From Lentisphaerota bacterium (lineage in GTDB: Bacteria > Verrucomicrobiota > Kiritimatiellia > RFP12 > UBA3636): a stretch of 10,969 nucleotides of DNA. Within the stretch, counting starts at the first letter, position 1; each line of letters opens with the position of its first letter. Positions 1 through 8,555 of the stretch are shown here, piece after piece. The position numbers and the translations under genes were made by a program. The stretch covers positions 1 to 10,969 of the forward strand of contig JALHHX010000070.1 of assembly GCA_022837245.1 (NCBI GenBank), read 5' to 3'. The notes beneath the pieces were generated by a model. It ran no database searches. It saw nothing but the letters and a program-made list of their open reading frames with translations, and was not told the origin of the DNA.

Positions 1-264
1 TCCTAAAAACTCATGCAGCAACTTCTCAAGCCGCTCGCGACTGACAGAAAGCTCCGCCCCCATCTTCAGAGCTGGAACCCCACCTTTGCCGATATGCGTC
101 AGCCGGTATTTAGACGACTCTTTCGGCACGAGCTTCGACACCGAGAAACGCGTGGCCACGCCAATAGCCCCGGAAAACCACAGCAGCGCCACCAGCACCA
201 TAAGCACCGGTAGCAATTTCCGTTTCCGCCTGTTCCGCGACTTCTTGTCTTTGCTGTTCTCCAT
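1..264 (-). CDS. Hypothetical membrane-anchored protein, N-terminal part (cut by window edge)
   Basis: An open frame of 88 codons runs from an ATG at 264 to the first base of the window without a stop, so the C-terminal part lies outside. The first 16 residues are very basic (MENSKDKKSRNRRKRK). They are followed by one hydrophobic segment at about residues 17-37 (LLPVLMVLVALLWFSGAIGVA), which reads as a signal anchor with the N-terminus in the cytoplasm. The rest (SKLVPKES..., VPALKMGAELSVSRERLEKLL) looks like the start of an extracytoplasmic domain. No family is recognised. No good Shine-Dalgarno sequence precedes the ATG. The gene is divergent from the ABC operon, with 125 nt between the two starts. 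Overlapping plus-strand frames have no such protein-like organisation. Confidence 0.6.
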   Translation of the reverse strand, partial: MENSKDKKSRNRRKRKLLPVLMVLVALLWFSGAIGVATRFSVSKLVPKESSKYRLTHIGKGGVPALKMGAELSVSRERLEKLLHEFLG

Positions 265-301
265 AATTTGGTCAATAGTATGCCCATTTGTTATCGAAAT
301 T

Positions 302-320
302 GCAAAACAAAAGGTTTTGC
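302..320. promoter_or_regulatory. Short perfect inverted repeat between divergent genes
   Basis: GCAAAAC (302-308) and GTTTTGC (314-320) are exact reverse complements separated by five bases (AAAAG). The repeat lies in the 125-nt gap between the divergent partial gene and the ABC operon, just upstream of the putative -35 box at 325. The position fits an operator for a regulator controlling either direction. There is no T run, so a terminator is unlikely. A 7-bp repeat can also arise by chance in AT-rich DNA. Confidence 0.3.
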
Positions 321-324
321 GGCG

Positions 325-353
325 TTGCTTTTTGATATGATGTTTCGTACAAT
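325..353 (+). promoter_or_regulatory. Putative sigma70-type promoter of the ABC operon
   Basis: TTGCTT (325-330) and TACAAT (348-353) are separated by exactly 17 bp. The -10 box matches consensus at 5 of 6 positions, the -35 box at TTG plus weak positions. Transcription would begin near 360, giving a leader of about 30 nt. A ribosome binding site AAAGGA at 378-383 stands 6 nt before the ATG at 390. Confidence 0.45.
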
Positions 354-389
354 CAGTCAATAAACAAGCATACAATCAAAGGACTGGCA

Positions 390-1142
390 ATGTACCCCCT
401 AGAACTCGAAAAAGTCCAGAAAACATTTGGCGGCGTCCGTGCTGTGGACGATCTGTCTCTCGCCGTAGCGGAAGGAGAGACTTTCGGATTTCTCGGAACC
501 AATGGCGCCGGGAAGACGACCACCATTAAAATACTTCTGGGGCTGACACCTTCCGATTCGGGGCGAGTGGCGATCTTTGGCAAAGATCCGCGAGACGCCC
601 ACACGCGCCGGAAAATCGGGTACATGCCTGAAACTGCGTATTACTATCCGTTTCTAAAAGCTGGCGAACTCCTCGCCTTCTATGGGCGACTATGCGGCAT
701 GAACAAATCTGAGATCAAGAGGAGAACGGAGGAGCTTCTGGTGGATGTGGGGCTGGTGAATGTCGCGGGGAAGCAACTTAAAACCTTCTCGAAGGGAATG
801 CTGCAGCGCGTGGGCATCGCGCAAGCCCTTCTACATGATCCTGATTTGCTCATACTTGATGAACCATTCACCGGCCTCGACCCGCTTGCCAAAATCCACT
901 TCCGCGATTTGATTTTAAATCTGAAGCACCAAGGAAAAACGGTGTTTTTTTCATCACACGAGCTTTCAGAAGCGGAGTTGATATGCGACCGCGTGGCCAT
1001 ACTCAAGGAAGGGCGCTGCGTCTATGATGGGCTAACTACCGAAATCGTCGGGGATGGCAAACTCAATCTCGAACGTATTTTTCTGCGTGTTCTCGAAAAA
1101 GAAGGCGACACGGCGGAAAACGGGAATGGAGGCGCGCTATGA
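390..1142 (+). CDS. ABC-2 type transporter, ATP-binding protein
   Basis: This 250-residue protein is the cytoplasmic ATPase of an ABC-2 type exporter. All nucleotide-binding motifs are visible: Walker A GTNGAGKT (36-43), a Q-loop region IGYMPE (76-81) with Glu in place of the usual Gln as in many CcmA-like members, a variant signature FSKGM (133-137) instead of LSGGQ, Walker B LLILDE (153-158), D-loop GLDP (162-165) and the switch histidine in SSHELSEAE (H190). About 250 residues is short for this subfamily, which often has a longer C-terminal tail. The ATG at 390 is supported by AAAGGA 6 nt upstream. The stop overlaps the permease start by 4 nt (ATGA), so the two are translationally coupled and almost certainly form one transporter. 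The sequence does not show what is exported. Confidence 0.93.
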   Translation: MYPLELEKVQKTFGGVRAVDDLSLAVAEGETFGFLGTNGAGKTTTIKILLGLTPSDSGRVAIFGKDPRDAHTRRKIGYMPETAYYYPFLKAGELLAFYGRLCGMNKSEIKRRTEELLVDVGLVNVAGKQLKTFSKGMLQRVGIAQALLHDPDLLILDEPFTGLDPLAKIHFRDLILNLKHQGKTVFFSSHELSEAELICDRVAILKEGRCVYDGLTTEIVGDGKLNLERIFLRVLEKEGDTAENGNGGAL

Positions 1143-1915
1143 TCAGCCGTCAAATCATCGGATTCATAAAACTTTCGTTCCTCGATCTTTATCGCCGCAA
1201 GGATCTCTTCGTCCTGCTTCTGCTGGGCTTTGTTTTGGCAGTTCCACTTGCAATGCTGCGCCCCTTCGGCCAAACGGGCGCAACCCGGTATATGAACGAG
1301 ATAGCCATGTTGTTGATATGGGTGTTCTCGTTCGTCATTGCCCTTGGCTCCTCCGCAAGGCTTTTCCCGCCGGAATTCGAGTCCCGCACGATATATCCCC
1401 TACTCGCCAAGCCGGTCAGCAGAGGGACTACGCTTATGGGCAAGTATTTCGGGGCGCTTCTGGCGGCGATATCGGCTCTCGCCATCTTTTACCTTCTCTA
1501 TGCCATCCTGAACGGCATCGGCGGCTACGGATGGTTCCCGCCTATCCTCCAGCAGGCTTTCGTGCTGCATTGCGGCTTTGTGGCCGTAGTTGTCGCTCTT
1601 GGCCTCCTTGGATCCCTGCTCGTCACACCTTCCGCCAACATTGCGCTCACAACTATTATTGTCACGACCATGTTCCTTTTCGGGCGGCGTCTCCCCGACT
1701 ACATCGCAACGCAGGGATCTCCGGCGAAATGGATAATCGCCGTAGTGCACGCCATCGGCCCACATGTTGAATTCTTTGATTTGAGGCAGCGCCTCGTCCA
1801 CTCATGGGACATGATTTCGTGGCCAGTCTGCGGAATAGCCCTGATATACGCCGCGTGCTACTCCGCCGCATGTCTCTGGCTCGCCTGGCTAGCTCTGCGC
1901 CGGAAACAACTGTGA
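1139..1915 (+). CDS. ABC-2 type transporter, permease protein
   Basis: This 258-residue integral membrane protein is the permease partner of the preceding ATPase. About six hydrophobic segments can be seen, near residues 23-40, 55-73, 107-125, 140-162, 165-182 and 228-252. Between the second and third is the conserved ABC-2 permease stretch FPPEFESRTIYPLLAKPVSRG (split as FPPEFESRTIYPLL / AKPVSRG), followed by GKYFGALL. That stretch forms the cytoplasmic coupling region in NosY/YhaP-like permeases. Six segments per subunit imply that a homodimer works with two ATPase subunits. GGAGG lies 7 nt before the ATG, inside the end of the ATPase gene, and the genes overlap by 4 nt. The substrate is not evident. 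Confidence 0.88.
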   Translation: MISRQIIGFIKLSFLDLYRRKDLFVLLLLGFVLAVPLAMLRPFGQTGATRYMNEIAMLLIWVFSFVIALGSSARLFPPEFESRTIYPLLAKPVSRGTTLMGKYFGALLAAISALAIFYLLYAILNGIGGYGWFPPILQQAFVLHCGFVAVVVALGLLGSLLVTPSANIALTTIIVTTMFLFGRRLPDYIATQGSPAKWIIAVVHAIGPHVEFFDLRQRLVHSWDMISWPVCGIALIYAACYSAACLWLAWLALRRKQL

Positions 1916-1922
1916 GACGACA

Positions 1923-2750
1923 ATGAAAACGAAGTTCCCCATGCCAGCCACATTCGCCATTGCCGCCGCCGCGATCGCCTTCGCCCTGCCGGAGCGCTAT
2001 GCGGACGAAATGCCGCAAGTTGCCGGCGAGGACCTGTTCTCGTTGCTTTTCTCCGATGCCCGCGCCTTGCTCGGCCAGTCGTTCGTACATGTAGGCGACC
2101 GCTACTACCACGGCGGAATAGACATAAGCTACACCCATCCGGACCACACGGACGAATTTGGCGAAACACCCGAGACTCATGAGAAAGAAAGCCACGACGG
2201 AGACGGGCAACCACACGATCACGACCACCCGGATGCCCCGCGCCGAAAACCGGGCGGCTTCCACTTCCCCGATCCCTGGGCATGGCTAAACGCACGCATC
2301 CACGTGCAGGAACTCCGGCATCTGGAAGGAGATGAGCTAACAGAAATTGTGCCCTGGATCTGGGCCGCTATACGCGCCGACCCACACAACATCGAAGCGT
2401 ACGAAATGGGGTGGTACGTCATCGCAAAGATGCAGAATCGACCGGAGGACGGCTTTTTGGTCCTTGAAGAAGGCATTAAAAACAACCCTGGATCCATCAG
2501 CCTGGAGGTAACACGTGGCCAGAGTCTAATGAGTGACATGAAAGACAATGCGGCTTCAGAAGCGGCCTTTCTCCTCGCCCGGGCAAAGGCCTTGGAAAAA
2601 TGCGGGGACAACCCAGCCGGTCTCAGTGAAGAAGACGCTTTGCTGCTGCAACGCGCTCTAGATTACCTCATCCATTTCGCGTCGGAACAAGGCGACGAAG
2701 ACGCCGAGATCAAATACAAAAACGAGTTGGATGCTATAACAAGAAGATGA
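1923..2750 (+). CDS. Anchored/secreted protein with His-rich linker and TPR-like domain
   Basis: The 275-residue product starts 7 nt after the permease stop, so it belongs to the exporter operon. A hydrophobic stretch at residues 9-22 (AT-FAIAAAAIAFAL) suggests a signal peptide or anchor. A region at 38-70 contains FSDARALLGQSFVHVGDRYYHGG, here cut as FSDARALLGQSFV / HVGDRYYHGG. Residues 63-114 are rich in His, Asp and Glu (H63, H72, H75, H86, H91, H98, H100, H102, H114; core HDHDH at 98-102). Residues 118-275 are helical and TPR-like: paired helices, 'DPHNIEAYEMGWYVIA' at 153-168 and 'NNPGSISLE' near 187-195. TPR-type companions of ABC-2 transporters occur in PVC genomes, which is recalled rather than verified here. 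A scaffold or accessory role for the exporter is inferred, and the His-rich linker could bind metal. No catalytic motif is seen. Confidence 0.75.
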   Translation: MKTKFPMPATFAIAAAAIAFALPERYADEMPQVAGEDLFSLLFSDARALLGQSFVHVGDRYYHGGIDISYTHPDHTDEFGETPETHEKESHDGDGQPHDHDHPDAPRRKPGGFHFPDPWAWLNARIHVQELRHLEGDELTEIVPWIWAAIRADPHNIEAYEMGWYVIAKMQNRPEDGFLVLEEGIKNNPGSISLEVTRGQSLMSDMKDNAASEAAFLLARAKALEKCGDNPAGLSEEDALLLQRALDYLIHFASEQGDEDAEIKYKNELDAITRR

Positions 2751-2849
2751 GGACGCTCTGGGGGTTGGAAAGAAACTGGAGTCGGACTTTGCGCCCGCTA
2801 AGTGTCCCCTCCCTGCCACGCACGATTATTGTAATCTCGTGGTTCTGGA

Positions 2850-2871
2850 CACCGGATTACACAATCCGGTG
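2850..2871. terminator. Strong hairpin, possible bidirectional transcription stop
   Basis: CACCGGATT (2850-2858) and AATCCGGTG (2863-2871) are perfect 9-bp complements around the loop ACAC. The hairpin lies between convergent genes, about 100 nt past the plus-strand stop and about 80 nt past the gyrA stop. There is no T run on either side, so it is not a textbook intrinsic terminator. It might protect 3' ends, act with Rho, or be part of a repeat. Confidence 0.4.
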
Positions 2872-2908
2872 GGGTCTGGGACCGTAATCTGGTAGTCCAA
2901 CCCTTGAT

Positions 2909-2950
2909 GCGGAGCGGAGGCTCCGCGCACCCGGTGAGCACCGTGCTTAC
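2909..2950 (-). terminator. Hairpins immediately downstream of gyrA
   Basis: Read from the gyrA side, the near-palindrome at 2934-2950 (GTAAGCAC then GTGCTCAC, one mismatch, one central base) begins 4 nt after the gyrA stop. It is followed by a GC-rich 6-bp stem GCGGAG/CTCCGC with a 6-nt loop at 2909-2926. Neither is followed by a U tract. They are candidates for the 3' end structure of the gyrBA transcript. Confidence 0.3.
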
Positions 2951-2953
2951 TCC

Positions 2954-5812
2954 CTACTCGGCGTCGCTGGCTTCAGCTCCGCTGGCGGAGGTGTCGTCAG
3001 TGGGTTCGACTTCAGCGGGTTCGGCTTCAGCGGGCTCGGTGTCGGCAGGGGGTTCGGCATCTGGAAGGTCGGCAGCGGCTTCGTCTTTGGCGGCTATGAC
3101 GGTGGCGGACACAACATTATCGCCCTCCGCAACGTTCACCACCCGGACGCCCTTCGCCACGCGGCGCGTTTCGCGGATGGAATCGACGCTAGTGCGAATG
3201 GTCTGGCCAAGCTCGGTTATCACCAAGATCGAATCGCCCTTCAGCACAGATTCCTCGCCTTCAGCATCTAAGTTCGCGCGGCAGACGGACGCCGCGAAAA
3301 CGACTTTGCCGTTACGGTCACCCGTGTCGATCGATTTTACGCCCTTGCCACCGCGACGGTGGATCGGATAGTTATCGAACTTCGAGCATGTGCCATAACC
3401 ATTCTCCACAAGCATCAGCAAGCGGCATGAAGGCTCGTTGTCTACCTTCACAAGCGCGCGCAGTTCGTCCTTTTCTGATACTTCGGCGTCAGCCTCCACA
3501 ACCTCGCCGTTCTCAGAGGCATTGGTTTCCGGCTCTTCTTCCGTAACAGCAGTCACTCCGGCAAGCCTGATGCCCCTGACTCCGCGCGTGGCGCGGCCCA
3601 TCGCACGGGCTTCCGAAGTCTTGAAGCGCACAGTCTGGCCTTTCGCGGAGACGAGGATCACCTCGTCGCCATCTTCAACGAGCTCTGCTCCGACGAGTTC
3701 GTCGTCTTCGTCGATTTTGATCGCGATGATGCCTGCTTTGTGGACGTTGCGGTATTCGCTCAAACGCGTCTTCTTGACGTTGCCTTTCGCCGTGGCGAAG
3801 AAGATGTATTTGTCTTCGTCGAAATCGTCAATTGAAATGATGCCCAGCACTCGCTCCGCAGGGCGGGAAGAAACACCGCCGACCTCCTCGCCATTGCCGT
3901 TGCCGTCACCATTCCCATTGCCGTTTTGCCCGTTGATTTTATCGGCCTGGCCGCCGGTGATTTCGGGACGGAGCATGAGGAGGTTTACAAGCGGGCGTCC
4001 GAAGGAAGTCCGTTCAGCCTCGGGAATGTTGTACGCCTTTTCGGTGAAGACGCGTCCGTGCGAGGTGAAGAACAGCAATCTGTCGTGCGTCATGGGCGTG
4101 AAGAGTTTAATGACGAAGTCGCCATCCTTCAGCTTGGCGCCTTTTCTGCCTTTGCCTCCCCTGCCCTGTTCTTCGAAATCTGTTAGGGCGCCGCGTTTGA
4201 TGTAGCCGCGGTTGCTAAGAGTTACGACGCAGGGTTCGTTGGGTATGACGTCTTCCAGATCCACTTCGCCTTCCGAGAAGGTTATCTCTGTGCGGCGTTT
4301 GTCACCGTACTTCTCCATCAGTTCCACGCAATCGGCCTTGATGATATCGAGCACGCGCTGCGGATTGGCCAGGATGTCCTTGAAGTCGGCAATGCGGACT
4401 AGGATGGCCTGGTACTCCGCCTCGACCTTGTCGCGGGCCAGGCCGGTGAGCTGGCGAAGGCGCATGTCAAGGATGGCTGTGCACTGGAGGTCGCTGAGGC
4501 CGAACTGCGCTGTCATCTTCACGCGGGCCTCGACGTCGTCCGCTGAACTGCGGATGATGCGGACGATTTCATCCATGTTGTCGATGGCTATCCGGAAGCC
4601 TTCGAGGATGTGGCAGCGTTCCTCCGCTTTGCGGAGGTCGTACTTTGTGCGGCGTGTAATGACCTCGATGCGGTGGTCTATGAAACAGCGCATGAGTTGC
4701 TTGAGGTTCATCACCTTGGGACGGCCCCGGTCGAGCGCGAGCATTATGGCGCCGAACGTGGTCTGCAGCTGCGTGTGCTTATAGAGGAGGTTCAGGATCA
4801 CCTGGGGCATGGCGTCGCGCTTGAGCTCGATGACGACGCGGATGTCTGCCTTCGATTCGTCGCGGATGTCACGTATGCCTTCGATTACCTTGTCCTTGAC
4901 GAGGTTCGCCATGTTTTCGATCATAGCGGCCTTGTTGACACCGTACGGCAGTTCGGTGATAAGTATCCTCGTGTCGTTGCCGTGCTCGACTATCTCGGCG
5001 CGGCCGCGCACGCGCATGGCTCCGCGCCCGGTTTTGTACATGGACTCGATCGGGCGTGTTCCGCAGATTATGCCGGCGGTCGGGAAGTCAGGCCCCTTGA
5101 CGAACTTCATGAGGTCGTCAATCGTACACTGCGGGTTGTCGACCATGTGGATTATGGCCGAGCAGATTTCGTTGAGGTTGTGCGACGGCATGTTCGTCGC
5201 CATGCCCACCGCGATGCCAGTCGAGCCGTTTAGCAGGAGGTTGGGGATCTTGGATGGGAGCACGAGGGGCTGCAGCAGCGACTCGTCGTAGTTGGGCCCC
5301 ATTTCCACCGTCTCTTTTTCGAGATCCTCAAGCATCGCCTCCGCAAGGCGCTCCATGCGCACTTCCGTGTAACGCATGGCCGCGGCGCCGTCGCCATCTA
5401 TCGAGCCGAAGTTGCCGTGGCCGTCGACAAGCGTGTAGCGCATCGAGAACGGCTGCGCGAGGCGCACTATGGTGTCGTATATCGAAGCGTCGCCGTGCGG
5501 GTGGTATTTACCCATGACGTCGCCGACGACACGCGCCGATTTCTTGTGTGGCTGCGTATGCGTGTTGTTCAATTCGCTCATGGTGTACAGGCAGCGCCTG
5601 TGCACGGGCTTTAGGCCGTCGCGCGCATCAGGGAGGGCGCGGCCCACGATCACCGACATTGAGTAGTCGATGTACGAAGTTTGCATCTCGTCTTCGATGC
5701 GAATGGGCGACATGCCGGCTTCGACTACTGCCACCGTCTCCGCCGCCGACACCGTTTCTCCTGTGCCGACTGGAGCAGTCTCCTCTTTTTTGATCTCGTT
5801 GTTGTCTTCCAT
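2954..5812 (-). CDS. gyrA: DNA gyrase subunit A
   Basis: GyrA is the DNA breakage-reunion subunit of gyrase (A2B2), which introduces negative supercoils using ATP. The 952-residue product is longer than E. coli GyrA (875). After a variable leader of about 33 residues come the winged-helix/tower core (SYIDYSMSVIVGRALPDARD from 46; GKYHPHGD at 101-108) and the catalytic Arg147-Tyr148 in AAMRYTE. The C-terminal beta-pinwheel begins near 525. The GyrA box reads QGRGGKG (549-555), with Gly where E. coli has Arg. A second box-like HRRGGKG occurs at 818-824. Blades are interrupted by a Gly/Asn-rich insert (620-646) and an acidic insert (757-786), and the protein ends in a Pro/Glu-rich acidic tail (909-952). 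The residue equivalent to E. coli Ser83 is Ala109; Asp87 is kept as Asp113. The gene follows gyrB by 42 nt. The start is preceded by a weak AGAAAGAAAG. Confidence 0.98.
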   Translation of the reverse strand: MEDNNEIKKEETAPVGTGETVSAAETVAVVEAGMSPIRIEDEMQTSYIDYSMSVIVGRALPDARDGLKPVHRRCLYTMSELNNTHTQPHKKSARVVGDVMGKYHPHGDASIYDTIVRLAQPFSMRYTLVDGHGNFGSIDGDGAAAMRYTEVRMERLAEAMLEDLEKETVEMGPNYDESLLQPLVLPSKIPNLLLNGSTGIAVGMATNMPSHNLNEICSAIIHMVDNPQCTIDDLMKFVKGPDFPTAGIICGTRPIESMYKTGRGAMRVRGRAEIVEHGNDTRILITELPYGVNKAAMIENMANLVKDKVIEGIRDIRDESKADIRVVIELKRDAMPQVILNLLYKHTQLQTTFGAIMLALDRGRPKVMNLKQLMRCFIDHRIEVITRRTKYDLRKAEERCHILEGFRIAIDNMDEIVRIIRSSADDVEARVKMTAQFGLSDLQCTAILDMRLRQLTGLARDKVEAEYQAILVRIADFKDILANPQRVLDIIKADCVELMEKYGDKRRTEITFSEGEVDLEDVIPNEPCVVTLSNRGYIKRGALTDFEEQGRGGKGRKGAKLKDGDFVIKLFTPMTHDRLLFFTSHGRVFTEKAYNIPEAERTSFGRPLVNLLMLRPEITGGQADKINGQNGNGNGDGNGNGEEVGGVSSRPAERVLGIISIDDFDEDKYIFFATAKGNVKKTRLSEYRNVHKAGIIAIKIDEDDELVGAELVEDGDEVILVSAKGQTVRFKTSEARAMGRATRGVRGIRLAGVTAVTEEEPETNASENGEVVEADAEVSEKDELRALVKVDNEPSCRLLMLVENGYGTCSKFDNYPIHRRGGKGVKSIDTGDRNGKVVFAASVCRANLDAEGEESVLKGDSILVITELGQTIRTSVDSIRETRRVAKGVRVVNVAEGDNVVSATVIAAKDEAAADLPDAEPPADTEPAEAEPAEVEPTDDTSASGAEASDAE
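3002..3046 (-). repeat. Three 15-bp tandem repeats encoding the GyrA acidic tail
   Basis: Three consecutive 15-bp units (3002-3016, 3017-3031, 3032-3046) encode the pentapeptides AEVEP, AEAEP and ADTEP on the minus strand. The first two units differ at a single base. They lie in the last 45 codons of gyrA and look like recent slippage or duplication that lengthened the acidic tail. Confidence 0.8.
3890..3931 (-). repeat. Gly-Asn microsatellite inside gyrA
   Basis: On the plus strand the bases are near-repeats of a six-base unit (GCCATT/GCCGTT type). On the minus strand they encode alternating Gly and Asn (residues 628-641: GQNGNGNGDGNGNG). The run is in frame and sits in a loop between GyrA C-terminal blades, where copy-number change would be tolerated. 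Confidence 0.75.
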
Positions 5813-5854
5813 TTTATGAAATCTTTCTTTCTGAAATTGAATAATCCGACTCGG

Positions 5855-8308
<2,454 letters not shown>

Positions 8309-8334
8309 ACTCAATAAATCCCCTGGTTTCGTAA

Positions 8335-8369
8335 GCCAGCCTGAAAGGAACCTTTCCCCCCGCACTGGC
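8335..8369 (-). promoter_or_regulatory. gyrB: Nested hairpin in the predicted gyrB leader
   Basis: Within the predicted 65-nt leader, GCCAG (8365-8369) pairs with CTGGC (8335-8339). Inside that, GAAAGG (8351-8356) faces CCTTTC (8343-8348) across two bases, effectively a 5-bp stem with a GUUC loop. The ribosome binding region (AGGGG) and start codon follow directly. The structure is a candidate for control of gyrB translation or mRNA stability. No known riboswitch class is recognised. Confidence 0.4.
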
Positions 8370-8379
8370 AAACCAAAGC

Positions 8380-8408
8380 AATATAACATTACACGGGGCT
8401 TTTTGCAA
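8380..8408 (-). promoter_or_regulatory. Putative sigma70-type promoter of gyrB-gyrA
   Basis: Read on the minus strand, TTGCAA (8408-8403) and TATATT (8385-8380) are separated by exactly 17 bp. The -35 box matches TTGACA at four positions and the -10 box matches TATAAT at five. Transcription would begin near 8373, about 65 nt before the gyrB ATG. The -35 box starts two bases after the T run that follows the CG palindrome, so promoter and palindrome are tightly packed. Confidence 0.6.
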
Positions 8409-8410
8409 AC

Positions 8411-8444
8411 AAAAAAACGCGCGCGCACGCGCGTGCGCGCGCGT
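8411..8444 (-). terminator. Alternating CG palindrome followed by T run: intrinsic terminator and Z-DNA-type element
   Basis: Bases 8417-8444 form a 28-bp perfect palindrome (half-site ACGCGCGCGCACGC) with no spacer. In RNA this gives a stem of about 12 bp with a 4-nt loop. On the minus strand it is followed by six further Ts (8416-8411), the arrangement of a Rho-independent terminator. Transcription coming from the orphan ORF at 8556-8945 would end here, just before the gyrB promoter. The same bases (8417-8446) are strictly alternating purine/pyrimidine for 30 bp, the classical composition for Z-DNA under negative supercoiling. Confidence 0.65.
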
Positions 8445-8555
8445 ACTTCGCCATTTTTCGCTGTAAATGCCGTTTCTGGCTGTTTTACGCGTTTCCGACC
8501 GGTTCAAGCATCAGGGCACATGGCTCCGTATTGCACGGCTTCTCACGGCTCAAAT

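Larger units (their letters stand above)
2751..2953. other. Convergent intergenic region rich in hairpins
   Basis: These 203 nt lie between the stop of the TPR-like gene (plus) and the stop of gyrA (minus). No ORF with a coding look is present. The stretch holds at least four inverted repeats: GATTA-TTG-TAATC (2824-2836), the strong 9-bp stem at 2850-2871, GGTC-TGG-GACC (2873-2883), and GCGGAG/CTCCGC (2909-2914/2921-2926). A near-palindrome GTGAGCAC-C-GTGCTTAC (2934-2950, one mismatch) lies just past the gyrA stop. The words GATTAC/GTAATC recur three times. This could be a transcription-stop region for both operons or a dispersed repeat. Confidence 0.55.

Noticed and set aside
302..320. Intrinsic terminator between the divergent genes
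   Set aside because: Divergent genes need no terminator here and no T run follows; kept only as a weak operator candidate.
1054..1770. Plus-strand 238-codon frame overlapping the ABC genes
   Set aside because: It lies in another frame of the ATPase and permease, whose motifs and membrane segments are clear; its translation is low in hydrophobic order and rich in Arg/Pro/His.
1662..2264. Minus-strand 200-codon frame opposite the permease and TPR-like gene
   Set aside because: Antisense shadow of two supported genes, with no recognisable domain or ribosome binding site.
3438..4205. Long Ser/Pro-rich plus-strand frame opposite gyrA
   Set aside because: Typical antisense shadow of a GC-rich gene with acidic stretches; gyrA is unquestionable in the opposite frame.
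8309..8428. N-terminal extension of GyrB by 40 residues to an upstream start at 8428
   Set aside because: The extension runs through the predicted -10/-35 promoter and starts inside the CG palindrome; family N-termini begin near the ATG at 8308.
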